The notes beneath the pieces were generated by a model, which worked only from the letters and a program-made list of their open reading frames with translations, was not told where the DNA came from and searched no databases. A stretch of 64,000 nt of DNA from Fragum whitleyi (lineage: Eukaryota > Mollusca > Bivalvia > Cardiida > Cardiidae), in assembly GCA_948146395.1 (NCBI GenBank), contig OX411552.1:12570957-12634956 (forward strand), given 5' to 3'. Positions 21,722 to 32,455 of this stretch are shown here, one piece after another (the first letter of the stretch is position 1; each line of letters opens with the position of its first letter). The translations under genes were made by a program, and so were the position numbers.

Positions 21722-22787
21722 TTTTTAGCTCACCTGAGCACATCATGCTCAAGGTGAGCTTTTGTGATCATTGAATGTCTGTCGTCCGTCGTCAACAATC
21801 TTAGTGTTTACACTCTAGAGGCTACAAATATAGTCTAATCTTTATGAAACTTGGTCAGAATGTTGGTCAGGTCACAAGGATGAACCTTTTTGAAAATGGA
21901 AAGGATCCATGCCATATCACGGGAAAAGGGGCCTTAAAGACAATTTTCTTGTTTACCCTCTAGAGGCCACAAATATGGCCCAATTGTCATGAAACTTGCT
22001 CACAATGTTGGTCAGGTCACAAGGATGAATCCTATTGAAAATGGAAAGGATCCATGCCATATCACGGGAAAAGGGGCCTTAAAGACACTTTTCTTGTTTA
22101 CACTCTAGAGGCCACAAATATGGCCCAATCTTCATGAAACTTGGTCAGAATGATGGCCAGGTCACAAGGATGAAGCCTATTGAAATTGAGAAAGATCCAT
22201 GCCATATCACGGGAAAAGGGGCATTAATGACAATTTTCTTGTTTACACTCTAGAGGCCACAAATATGGCCCAATCTTCATGAAACTTGGTCAGAATGTTG
22301 GTCAGGTCACAAGGATGAACCCTATTGAAAATAGAAAGGATCCATGCCATATCACAGGAAAAGGGGCCTTAAAGACACTTTTCTTGTTTACACTCTAGAG
22401 ACCACAAATATGGCCCAATCGTCATGAAACTTTGTTAGAATGTTTGTCAGGTCATAAGGATGAACCCTATTGAAAATGGGAAGGATCCGTGCCATATCAT
22501 GGGAAAAGGGGCTTTAATGACATTTTTGCTCTTATCACTCTAGAGGCCTCAAATATGGTCCTATCTTCATGAAACTTTGTCAGAATCTTTGTCAGGTTAC
22601 AAGGATAAACCCTATTGAAAATGGGAAAGATCCATGTCATATCATGGGAAAAGGAACCTTAGTGAAAATTTTCTTGTTTACAGCCTTAGAGGCCTCAAAT
22701 CATAAAAGTACAACTTGAAAATTTGATGTATTTAATGAGGCAAAGAGATGAAGGTGAGCGATATAGGACCATCATGGTCCTCTTATT
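21721..22787 (+). mobile_element. Complete family A element, about six cores
   Basis: Left end TTTTTTAGCTCACCTGAGC with inverted partner, GTCTGTCGTCCGTCGTC tract, about six cores of roughly 149 bp. They carry AGGCCACAAATATGGCCCA and GATCCATGCCATATCACGG. Right end AAGGTGAGCGATATAGG, hairpin GGACCATCATGGTCC, then TCTTATT. The final bases are duplicated by the SINE that follows. Confidence 0.8.
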
Positions 22788-23054
22788 TAGTTTAGTTTAT
22801 ACTAATTTATTTTAGTTTGATTGCGACGAAAGCTTAAGCTTATAGAATCGCTCTCAAACACTCAATCCTGATGTTTTCACGTCCCCGAGAGAGAGGCAGT
22901 GGTTTAAACCCACTGCTACCCATTTTTACAGCTGGGTGAACTAGGGCTGGCTATTAAGTGTTTTGCCCATTTACACACCCCGTCGACAGTGGGGCTCAAA
23001 CCACGGACCTCCAGGTCACGGGTCGAGTGCATTTACCACTAGGCCACCGAGGCA
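22788..23054 (-). mobile_element. tRNA-derived SINE of a second type
   Basis: On the minus strand it begins GCCTCGGTGGCCTAGTGG (A-box-like) followed by a B-box-like GGTCCGTGGTTTGAGCCCC, then a roughly 200 bp body. GTCCTCTTATT (22777-22787) and GTCCTCTTGTT (23055-23065) flank it as an 11-base duplication with one mismatch. It therefore landed exactly in the last bases of the family A element. Confidence 0.72.
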
Positions 23055-23065
23055 GTCCTCTTGTT

Positions 23066-23356
23066 CGTTTTTCAGACTTGAATCTTGTCCGGAGTTTATC
23101 TCTAAAAGTATAATAGCTAGGATCGTGAAACTGCATGGGTATATAGATCTCACCAAGGGGGAGTGCAGTGTACAATAACCATCATTCTACCTGACCTATT
23201 TTTTGAGTAATTGCCCTTTGTTGTTTTTCAGACTTGAATCTTGTCCGGAGTATATCTATAAAAGTATAATAGCTAGGATCATGAAACTTCATGGGTGTAT
23301 AGATCTCATCAAGGGGGAGTACAGTGTACAAAAACCATGACTCTACCTGGCCTATT
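23066..23356 (+). repeat. Two tandem F/H cores, about 156 bp each
   Basis: TTTTTCAGACTTGAATCTTG starts at about 23070 and again at about 23226. Each is followed by CCGGAGTTTATCT-like sequence, AAGTATAATAGCTAGGATC and a GGGGGAGT segment. Related to the F cores at 30.5 and 31.9 kb. The second is cut by a family A left end in the T run. Confidence 0.6.
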
Positions 23357-24927
23357 TTTAGCTCACCTGAGCACAAAGTGCTCAAGGTGAGCTATTGGGA
23401 TCGTAGAATGTCCGTCCAGTCGTGCGTCGTCCACAATTTCTTTAAACATCTTCTCCTCCAAAGCCAGTGGGCCAATCTTGATGAAACTTGGCAGGGATGT
23501 TCCTTGGGTCAAGCTCTACCAAAGTTGTTCAAATAAATTAAATCCACCCTTAACTTTTCCTTTACCCTTAACAAAAAGGGTGAAAATATGAAAATCTTTA
23601 AAAATCTTCTTCTCTGAAACCAGAAGGCAGACAGCTTTCATATTTGGTATGTAGCATCATCTTGTGGACCTCTACCAAGTTTGTTCATATTAAGACCCTG
23701 GGGTCATATTTGGGCTTTGCCCGGGCCCAACCCTTTTTACATAGAATCGAAGAGCGAAAATCTTTAAAAATGCTCTTCTCTGAAACCAGATGGCAGACAG
23801 CTTTCAAATTTGTTCATAACAAGACCCTTGGGTCATATTTTGGCTTTGCACGGGTGCATCCCTCCATCTCTTATGAGCATGAAGGGTAAAAAAACGAAAA
23901 TTTTCAAAAATCTTCTTCTATGAATCCAGATGGCAGACAGCTTTCATATTTGGTATGTAGCATCATCAAGTGGACCTTTACCAAGTTTGTTCATATCAAG
24001 ACCCTAGGATCATATTTCGGCTCGACCTGGGTGCAACCTTTTTTACATAGAATCAAAGAGCGAAAATCTTTTAAATCTTCTTTAATCGAAACCAGAGGAC
24101 ACACTGCCTTCATTTTTGGTATGTAGCATCATCTAGTGGGCCCCTACCAATGTCATATTTGGGCCCTGGGGTCACATTTGGGGTCCACCCAGGTGCATCC
24201 CTTTTTACAAAGAATCAAAGAGCAAAAAGGCATATCTGTCTTGCTCTTTGCTGAAAACGTTCCATGGTATTGATCTAAGGCAATTATCTTCTTTTTGACA
24301 TCTGCCTATTGTTATATATAAACTATAAATAAACCTACTGGTATTTACCATGTCTATTTTTAGACTGGGAATTTTCCTATCTCTTGATTCTGTTAGGTAA
24401 ATGTATGTAGAATAGTGTAGATCTTTCTAGAAAGGACTTCTGGAAAGTGATTCAGACTCTAGAGTATTCTTATGTTCTATACTATTCCAGATTGTTCTAT
24501 TTTATTATATAAAGGGGTTCCTACAGCATTCTTGGTTCACTTGATATAGACTTATGGTTTCATTTAGTAGTACTGTGTTAAACTAAAAGGGGATTTCTTG
24601 TTATCTTAAAAGTGTGTTTGAAAGCGTGTTTAATTTTAAATTCAGATATTATTGGACTTATTATTTGTGGACCAGGAACTTAAATAAATTGGATCTAAAA
24701 TTAAAACTTTAGGATTAAACATTCAAGGTATTGTAAATTGTTTTTGTATTAATTTCATATTGTCAATAATTCTGGTATTATTGTCAATAAATATTGTTAA
24801 TTGTAAAGTTTGTTGCTGGCTTCTTTGTTCGTGTTACATTGGCACGTAACACTATCTAATTAATGTGATGTCCCAGGGGTCATAGAGACTCAGGTGAGCG
24901 ATCTAGGACCATCTTGGTCCTCTTGTT
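23352..24927 (+). mobile_element. Long-type family A element containing a solo LTR
   Basis: Left end TTTTTAGCTCACCTGAGCAC with inverted partner and GTCCGTCCAGTCGTGCG. Cores carry AGACAGCTTTCATATTTGG and TTCATATCAAGACCCT. Right end CTCAGGTGAGCGATCTAGG, hairpin and TCCTCTTGTT. The copy at 32456-33694 has the same order without the 542 bp insert at 24310-24851. Confidence 0.75.
24310..24851. mobile_element. Solo LTR of an LTR retrotransposon
   Basis: The 542 bp insert begins TGTTA and ends TAACA (the usual TG...CA inverted termini) and is flanked by CTAT on both sides (24306-24309 and 24852-24855). Two sister elements (33.6 and 18.8 kb) lack it at this point. Inside are a TATA-like TATTATATAAAGG near 24500 and an AATAAA near 24787. 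No internal coding region is present, as expected after recombination between two LTRs. Gypsy-like by general structure only. Confidence 0.78.
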
Positions 24928-24956
24928 CATAAACATGCATAGAAGTTTCCCCATTT

Positions 24957-25228
24957 TATTAGCTCGGCTGTTTTCGAAGAAAACCCGAGGGATTATGATC
25001 ACCTTGGCGTCGTTCGCATTGTCGTTGTTGGCGTGACAAACTTTATCCTTGGTCATAACTATTGAATGGTTTTTCATATAGCCTTCATATTTCAAATTTC
25101 ATATTTCAAATGATCATTGCTTGGTACAAGACCTTTCTGTAGGTACCAAGTTCATATATATGTATCTGCCTAAGAAATAATTAACAGCCGAGCGTTGGCA
25201 CCCGCACTGCACCCTCATATAGTTTTAG
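24957..25228 (+). mobile_element. Family I element, forward copy
   Basis: Left end TTTATTAGCTCGGCTGTTTT with inverted partner CGAAGAAAACCCGAG, then a single core-like segment and AACAGCCGAGCGTTGGCACC near 25191. The usual right end GGTGCTCTTGTT is not present, so it is truncated or a variant. Confidence 0.5.
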
Positions 25229-25733
25229 AACGTGTGTACCGCAAAGTTCTCGGTTTATTGGAAAAAATTTGAGGGCCATTTCCTCAAAGACCTTTGAACA
25301 GGTCTGTTAATTTTTATCTTTTTATTCCAATAGACCGCAAAAGCATTCAAATAAACAAAGGAAAATATAATTTGTAATTTAAACGTCAAAGTCATAGTTT
25401 TAACGTCAAAATGACAAAACTTTAAATCCAGATTATAAAAATAGCACGGTGAAAGCTTTTAAAACTTTTCCTGTTTATCGAACTACTAGTAACTTGAAAC
25501 TAGATATGTGACCTTGACCTTCGTGACCCCAAAAAGACACCTTCTTGGGCCATGGGCAACAACAGTGTGCTAAGTTTAATGAAGCTAGATCACTTTGTTC
25601 ATGATAGTTTTACAAATGCGGATAAACTTCATTGAACTTAAATAGTTCTGCGCTCATCCCTCGAAATGTGACGTGGCTTTGGTTTCCGTGGCCAGTTTGT
25701 GCATGCTCATCTAAGTATACGACAGTTTGAGTA
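25229..25733. other. No gene seen
   Basis: It contains a core-like GTGACCTTGACCTTCGTGAC near 25507 but no termini. No coding frame is supported. Confidence 0.4.
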
Positions 25734-26991
25734 TACCAGGGTTGTCCCAGAAATTCGTGATTTTTTTCAATTATTCAAAAATCTAGCGTCCGATTAAAGT
25801 AAAACCCTAGAGTCGACAACACACGTAAAATTTGCAACAGATTGATAATGGTTTTACGGTTATTATATGTTCATTTTCAGAAATACAGCTATTAAAGACA
25901 GGCTCGGTAGGGGTGGTCGGCGCACTCCAAATTTGTTCCTTACAAATTCTATTTGTAAGATTTTGAACGTAATTTATTTCAATATTCATGAAGAATTTGA
26001 CATAAAACTAACATTGTTGAAAGCAGTGACTTTTGGGATCTCATGTGTGTACTTTCATTCAAATGACATTACGCAATGCCCAGTTATGAAATTTTGTTAA
26101 ATCCGAGTGAAATTCAAACGGCGGGAAAATGACGACGTCAACGGAACGCTCTGCGCACAAAATAGTTCAAAATAAGTTGTGGATCTCGAAATAAAGCCTA
26201 TACAGACCATAAGAGAATTCGAAGTGAGGAATGACCATAACCTTATGCGGTCTACATTCATTTATCACAGAAAAAGGATATTTTGAATTGAAACTGACTT
26301 AAAGATAGTAGGGAAAAAGGTCGAGTTAGGAAGAACCAATGCGAGGACCGTCAATTAGGGGAAAAAACTGTTTCGACGGACGTCAATTAGAACGCCCGAT
26401 GGGATAAACAGAAACGGAAAATTAGTTAGTCAGCAGTGTATAATTTGATATGACTTTATTATGAGACACGCCAGTAAATGATAGGTATCAAGGCTTTAAA
26501 GAAATATGCATGTATTTTCGGCATCAACAGTGATTTGGAAACGGTACCCATGAAATCCCAGATTTCTTTGGTCTATCTCGATGAAAAAAAGTGGTGGTAG
26601 TCGTATAATGCTATGATATTCAAAAAAAATCTAAATAATCCTGCGAGCAAAATACAGTGAAAGTTCCCTATATGAAATGTCATATAATATAATGATGGGT
26701 TTTGAAAAAATAACAAAAACTTTACTCACCCCTTTTCGGGTTGGAAAAAGAAAAACTTTATTTCCTATCTACGCAACGCAAGGACAGAAAAGAATCGTTT
26801 TTCAATCAAATACTCTATTTAATGCACAACCATAGTTTATATCAACATTGATTTGTTAAAAAAAAATTCTTCATAATAAGTCCATAGGAACTGTAATGAC
26901 GCTACTCTAAGAGGAAGTGCGTCAGTTTTGAAACGACGTTTCGTGTATTATTAAACGACGTTGATTGCGTGCGCCGATACCCATTTAGTGC

Positions 26992-27199
26992 TACGTTTTG
27001 ATTAATATCTCGGTGAGTATTAAAAATAGCCCTCTGTAATTACACCAAAAACAGAACAAGAGCACCGCCTACGCTCGGCTGTTAAGTGCTGTATTTACGT
27101 TTTGATTAATATCTCGGTAAGTATTAAAAATAGCCCTCTGTAATTACACCAAAAACAACAAATGCACCGCCTAAGCTCGGCTTATAAGTGCTGTATGGA
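26992..27199 (+). repeat. 104-bp direct duplication
   Basis: TACGTTTTGATTAATATCTC begins at 26992 and 27096, each followed by AAAAATAGCCCTCTGTAATT and a GCACCGCCTA(C/A)GCTCGGC segment. The family I right end lies inside the repeated unit, so the duplication postdates or accompanied that insertion. Confidence 0.75.
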
Positions 27200-27438
27200 A
27201 GGAAAAAATCTAAGTCGAAAAAGGGGCATACTTTGTTAAAATGCATCTAGAGTTATCCCCCTTGATAGTATAGGTTGCTCTTTTGATGGTTTGCATGAGT
27301 GCGTTGGCATGAGTGCCAAGTTTCAAGTAAAAGCTTTCAGTAGAACCAGAGATATCACAAAATGTCAAAGTTTTCGCACGACGACACGAAGGCTATAGCA
27401 ATACCTCGAGTTTTCTTCGAAAACAGCCGAGCTAAAAA
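27055..27438 (-). mobile_element. Family I element
   Basis: Read on the + strand: AACAAGAGCACCGCCTACGC, then TCGGCTGTTAAGTGCTG, an interior with TCTAGAGTTATCCCCCTTGA, and CGAAAACAGCCGAGCTAAAA at the end. On the minus strand this is a T-run left end with AGCTCGGCTG and a CTCTTGTT right end. Confidence 0.7.
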
Positions 27439-27539
27439 TGACCAGTCCACATCATATGTAAGTTTCAGTTTCATCGGACGTTTGATACAAAAGTTATCGC
27501 AAAAGTTTGCGAATTCCTGGGACAACCCTCGTATGTACA

Positions 27540-28012
27540 CTGCCTAGTACATGTAATATCTTCATTGCACAGCAATACTTTAATTTCGCCCCCTAAGAAC
27601 TGTTACAACGGACAAATACCTCTGCCTGAAAACATGTTAAGGATTCGCAATGAAAACTGTTAAGGCGTCGGCTAATTTGTTAAAATACATGTCGGTTTCG
27701 ACATTATTTGTACAACAAGAAGACACGTTAGACTTTTTATACATTCCTATTCCATTCCTTAGATATTGAATAATTCTGATCGAAATATTTTTGATATTTA
27801 TATTTCGGTAAACAGGAGTTTTGAGGTAAATTTGATCGAAAAACAGTGCTTTGTCAACTTCTTTTTGGATTTTTAGAACAGAAAGAAGAAATATTGAAAC
27901 ATTTTATCGGTTTGGCATTAGAACCCCTCAGTCTTCTCTCTATTATACCCGTCATCTGAAAGGAATGTCTTCTATTTCGAAATTTATATGCATTATTTCA
28001 ATTTTATGCGTA
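27540..28012. other. No gene recognised
   Basis: Apparently single-copy AT-rich sequence between the mariner-like element and the possible coding block. Confidence 0.4.
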
Positions 28013-28270
28013 GGTCACGGACTCTGCCTAATTCTTTTGGTATGTTAGAGTATCTTCCCTACAGCGTTACAACCTCTGTCATTGATATTGCATACAAAAA
28101 TCCCAGTTTTCTTGACGCCAGGATTTTCAAAAACCACAAAAAGAAAGCGCAACGATATCCGGGTTATCTTATATTTAAGTCTTTTACTGCGAAATTCGAG
28201 GTAGAGTGGGATAAATGTCCCAAAACAACATTTAAATGCGATATATCTCAGAATAACACTTGGATCTCCT
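28013..28270 (+). CDS. Possible coding block, cut by a family B element
   Basis: An open frame runs from an acceptor-like TTTATGCGTAG to the T run at 28270, where a family B element begins. It encodes about 85 residues with normal-looking composition (for example EYLPYSVTTSVIDIAYKNP and FKSFTAKFEVEWDKCP). No family is recognised. The continued open frame to 28338 is repeat sequence. It may be an exon fragment or chance. Confidence 0.28.
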
Positions 28271-29692
28271 TTTTAGCTCCACTGGCCAAAGGCCAGCGAG
28301 CTATTGACATGGCGAGGTGTCCGTCTGTGCGTGCGTAAACTTTTCTTTAAACATCTCCTCCTCCTAAATCAAATGGTGGATTTTGACGAAACTTGGCCAG
28401 AATGTTCCTTGGGAGACCCTCTTTTAAAGTTGTTCAAAAAATTTGGATTGACCCCCCAAATATGGGCGTGGCAGGGCGGGGCTTATTTTGACCCTGAAAT
28501 CTTTGAATGTCATCTCCTGAACCATTGGGCCGATTTCAATGAAACTTTACCAGAATGTTCCTTGGGTGACCCTTTTCTAAAGTTTTAAAGAAATTCAGAT
28601 TGACCCCCAAATATGGGCGTGGCAGGGCGGGGCTTATTTGACCCTGAAATCTTTGAATGACATGTCCTCCTGAACCTTTGGGCCGATTTCAAAGAAACTT
28701 TACCAGAATGGTCCTTGGGTGACCCTTTTCTAAAGATGCTCAAGAAATTTGGATTGACCCCCAAATATGGGCATGGCAGGGCGGGGCTTATTTTGACCCC
28801 GAAATCTTTGAACGACATCTCCTCCTGAACCATTGGGCTGATTTCAATGAAACTTTACCAGAATGTTCCTTGGGTGACCCTCTTCTAAATTTGCTAAAGA
28901 AATTTGGATTGACCCCCAAATATGGGCGTAGCAGGGTGGGGCTTATTTTGACCCCAAAACCTTTGATTGACATCTCCTCCTGAACCACTGGGCCGATTTC
29001 AATGAAACTTTACCAGAATGTTCCTTGGGTGACCCTCTTCTAAAATTGTTCAAGAAATTTGGATTGACATCTCCTCCTGAACCATTGGGCCGATTTCAAT
29101 GAAACTTTACCGGAACGTTCCTTGGGTGAGCCTCTTTCAAAGTTGCTAAAGAAATTTGGATTGCCCCCCAAATATGGGCGTAGCAGGGCGGGGCTAATTT
29201 TGACCCCGAAACCTTTGATTGACATCTCCTCCTGAACCGCTGGGCCGATTTCAATGAAATTTTACTAGAATGTTCCTTGTGTGCCCCTCTTCATAAATTG
29301 TTCAAGAAATTTGGATTGACCCCTAAATATGGGTGTGGCAGGGCGGGGCTTATTTTGACCCCGAAATCTTTGAACTACATCCTCACCTGAACCATTGGGC
29401 TGATTTCAATGAAACTTTACCAGAATGTTCCTTGGGTGACCCTCTTCTAAAGTTGCTAAAGAAATTTGGATTGACCTCCAAATATGGGCGTGGCAGGGGT
29501 GGGCTTTTTTTGGCCCCGAAATTTTTGAATGACATCTCCTCCTGAACCATAGGGCTGATTTCAATGAAACTTTACCAGAATGTTCCTTGGGTGACCCTCT
29601 TCTAAAGTTGCTCAAGAAATTTGGATTAGATGAGATCCCCTAGATCAATAAAATTCAGGTGAGCAGTTTAGGGCCATTCTGATCCTCTTGTT
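28270..29692 (+). mobile_element. Complete family B1 tandem-core element, about eight cores
   Basis: Left end TTTTTAGCTCCACTGGCC with hairpin GGCCAAAGGCC, GTCCGTCTGTGCGTGCG tract, and cores spaced 151-155 bp (AAATATGGGC at 28458, 28609, 28763 and 28918). Right end TTCAGGTGAGCAGTTTAGGG then ATCCTCTTGTT. Cores are highly alike. Open frames on both strands here are repeat translations. Confidence 0.82.
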
Positions 29693-29859
29693 TCACAGTG
29701 ATATCTAAATAGTTTTCTTCCTTGTAATTTTACATATCAGTTAAATAAGTTCATTCCTTCATTAGTCAGTTTCATCTTAGGAAAAGTCAGAATTCCTGCT
29801 CAATGATGTTCACTTTCATTACCTTCTATTTTCAATATCTCTCTTTCAAATCTTGAGAT

Positions 29860-29906
29860 TTTTAAGCCAGTGGAGCGACTGGAACAGGCCCTCTTAGGCC
29901 TCTTGT
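29860..29906 (+). repeat. Isolated family B right end with hairpin
   Basis: AAGCCAGTGGAGCGACTGGA then CAGGCCCTCTTAGGCCTCTTG, a hairpin followed by TTGTT-type terminus. No matching left end lies directly upstream. Confidence 0.55.
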
Positions 29907-29933
29907 TAGATTATGAAAAACAGTATGCCTTCC

Positions 29934-32155
29934 TTTTTATGCTCCCCGAAGGGAGAGCATATAGCCGCCGCTTTGTCCGTTCGTCCGTCCCCACCTATTT
30001 CTAAACCCTTGGGCCAAATCAAATGAAACTTACCATGTGAACTCCATATGATATAGGGATGATGCATCTGAGACGGTTTTTGGATTTGAGGCCTCGTCAC
30101 GGGAAAAGGGGACTTAGGGTAAAAAAAGTTTTTCCAAAATTTCTCCTAGTCTAACGGTCAGAATTTAGTGAAATTTCATATTTAAGTAGCAAATCAGATG
30201 CCCTTTACTACAAACAATTTGAAATTAATGTTAAAAAAATATATATCATGGAAAAAGGGGGCTAAATGTTTGTTACCTTTGCGTTAGCGTGTAAAATACA
30301 GTTATTCTTTCAATTCTCCTAGTCTTTTGCTCAGAATATGATGAAATTTCACATTTGAGTAGCAAATCAGATGCCCTTTACCATAAACTATTTGAAATTT
30401 GTATTTCATGCAAAAAGGGGGTTTAATGTTTGTTACCTTTATGTTAGCTGTATAAGATAACACCTTACTTGAGTCCTTGCAATCTGACCACAGAGCATAT
30501 CTCCTAAAGTATAAAAGCTATCAACCTGAAACTTTCTGGGTGGATAGATCTTATGGAGGAGAAGTGCAGTGCACAAGAACTACAACTCTTGCTTGCATAA
30601 TTTTGGAGTTATTGCCCTTTGTTATTTTTAGCCTCGCTGGCCTTCGCGAGCTATTGTCATGGCAGTGTGTCTGTCATGCGTCCGTCCGTGCGTGCGTAAA
30701 CTTTTTCTTTAAACATCTTCTTCTCCCAAACTAATTGGCAGATTTTCATGAAACTTGGTAGAAATGTTCCTTGGGTGACCCTCTTCTAAAATTGTTAAAG
30801 AAATTTTGATTGACCCCCAAATATTGGCGTGGCATTTTTTCACTTTGAAATCTTTAAAAATCTTCTCCTCCCAAACCATTGGGCCAATTTCATTGAAACT
30901 TGGTATGGATGTTCCTTGGGTGACCCTTTACTTAAATTGAAAAAAAAAATGATTGGCCCATGAATATGGGCGTGGCAGGGCGGGACTTATTTTGAGCCCA
31001 AAATCTTTGAACGACATCTCCTCCTGAACTACTGGGCTGATTTCAATGAAACTTTACCAGAATGTTCCTGGGGTGACCCTTTACAGAAATTGTCCATGAA
31101 ATTTTGATTAGCCCATAAATATGGGCGTGGTAGGGCGGGGCTTATTTGAGCCCGAAATCTTTAAAAGACATCTCCTCCTGGCAGACTGGGCTGATTTCAA
31201 TAAAACTTTACTAGAATGTTCCTGGGGTGAACCTTTTTCAAAAATTGTTTGTGAAATTTTGATTAGCCCATAAATATGGGCGTGGCAGGGCGGGACTTGT
31301 TATGAGCCCAAAATCTTTGAACGACATCTCCTCCCAAACCATCAGGCCAATTTCAACGAAACTTGGCATGGATGTTTCTTGGATTACCCTTTACTTAAAT
31401 TGTTCAAGAAATTTTGATTGGCTGATGAATTTGGGCATGGCAGGGTGGGGCTTATTTTGAGCCCAAAATCTTTAAACCACATCTCCTCTTGAACTACTTG
31501 GCCAATTTTGATGAAACTTTACCAGAATGTTCCTAAGGTGATCTTTTTCAAAAATTCTTCGTGAAATTTTGATTGTCCCATAAAAATAGGCATGGTAGGG
31601 CGGGGCTTTTTTTGAGCCCTGTATCTCTGGAAGACATCTCCAGAACCTTATGTTTTAATAGGATGGGTAAAGGGATGCAGCTTCATGGGGATTGAGTATT
31701 TTGGTGCGATGTGGGCCAAACCGAGTTAATAATTATGAAAAAGGACTTAAGAGATTTCAAAGTATTGTTTTCATTCAAAGAAAGCTTTATTTATTCAAGG
31801 TCTAAAGAGGTTTAAGCCAGTGGAGCGATACAGGCCCTCTTGTTGATACATAGATTATGTCTGGAGCATATCTCCTAAAGTATAATAGCTATCAACGTGA
31901 AACTTTATGGGTGGATAGATCTCATTGAGGAGAAGTGAAAAACACCAGCACTACAACTCTTGCTTGCATAATTTTGGAGTTATTGTCCTTTGTTATTTTT
32001 GATACTTAGATTTTATAGGAGGTAAATCTCTGACAGTACAAAAGAATCTTTAATCTATTAGGCTTCAGTTTACTATCAAGCTTTCGTGGGGGGGGATGTC
32101 CATGTCCAACATGGCTCTTTTTTTGTGACAATGCCTTATTCGGGGAGCATAATCT
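29934..32155 (+). mobile_element. Family J element split by a family B insertion
   Basis: Left end TTTTTATGCTCCCCGAAGGG, GAGAGCATATAGCCGCC and a GTCCGTTCGTCCGTCC tract. Then cores with TTGAGTAGCAAATCAGATGCC and two F-type units (30487 and 31860). ATTCGGGGAGCATAA near 32144 is inverted to the left end. The first F unit is interrupted at 30625-31844 by a family B element and resumes with GATACATAGATTATG. Confidence 0.65.
30625..31844 (+). mobile_element. Complete family B element nested in J
   Basis: Left end TTTTTAGCCTCGCTGGCC, TTCGCGAGCTATTGTCATGG, GTCCGTCCGTGCGTGCG tract. About six cores with AATATGGGCGTGGCAGGGC follow. Right end AAGCCAGTGGAGCGATACAG then GCCCTCTTGTT. The sister F unit at about 32000 (TTATTTTTGATACTTAG) shows the undisturbed target. 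Confidence 0.78.
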
Positions 32156-32455
32156 GTGTCTGGCGGCTGTTTTTTTCTTTTATATCTGCCTTAATTTTCA
32201 GGATAAGGAAGGGCTTTCAAAAGTTAATTATACAAATACCTATACATGGTTGTCTAATCAACATCGTAAAATATTCACCTTCTTTAAATGAAAGGGGTCT
32301 TGTCAAGAAAGTGTAAGTTTAAAATCCCAAAATCGAAATGGATTGAACATTCTCTAAATCATTGGTTTAAATCTCATCTACAAATGACGGTGTTACGATT
32401 GTTCGCTCAGCATTTCTCAAATAAGAAACTTTTGTTCAAATAAATCTACTTTTGC

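Larger units (their letters stand above)
25736..27531. mobile_element. mariner-like element, non-autonomous, with nested family I
   Basis: Termini CCAGGGTTGTCCCAGAAAT and the inverted partner ATTCCTGGGACAACCCTCG are flanked by TA. Inverted similarity continues inward about 75 bp (CGTCCGATTAAAG against the reverse of TTTCATCGGACG). About 1.8 kb with no transposase frame. A family I element (27055-27438) sits next to the right inverted repeat. Confidence 0.7.

Noticed and set aside
24310..24851. The insert as a MITE
   Set aside because: Ends have only the short TGTTA/TAACA inversion, with TATA-like and AATAAA signals inside and a 4-base duplication, which fits an LTR better.
28304..29615. Several open frames of 60-95 codons on both strands
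   Set aside because: All derive from B1 cores, whose unit length and lack of stops create them.
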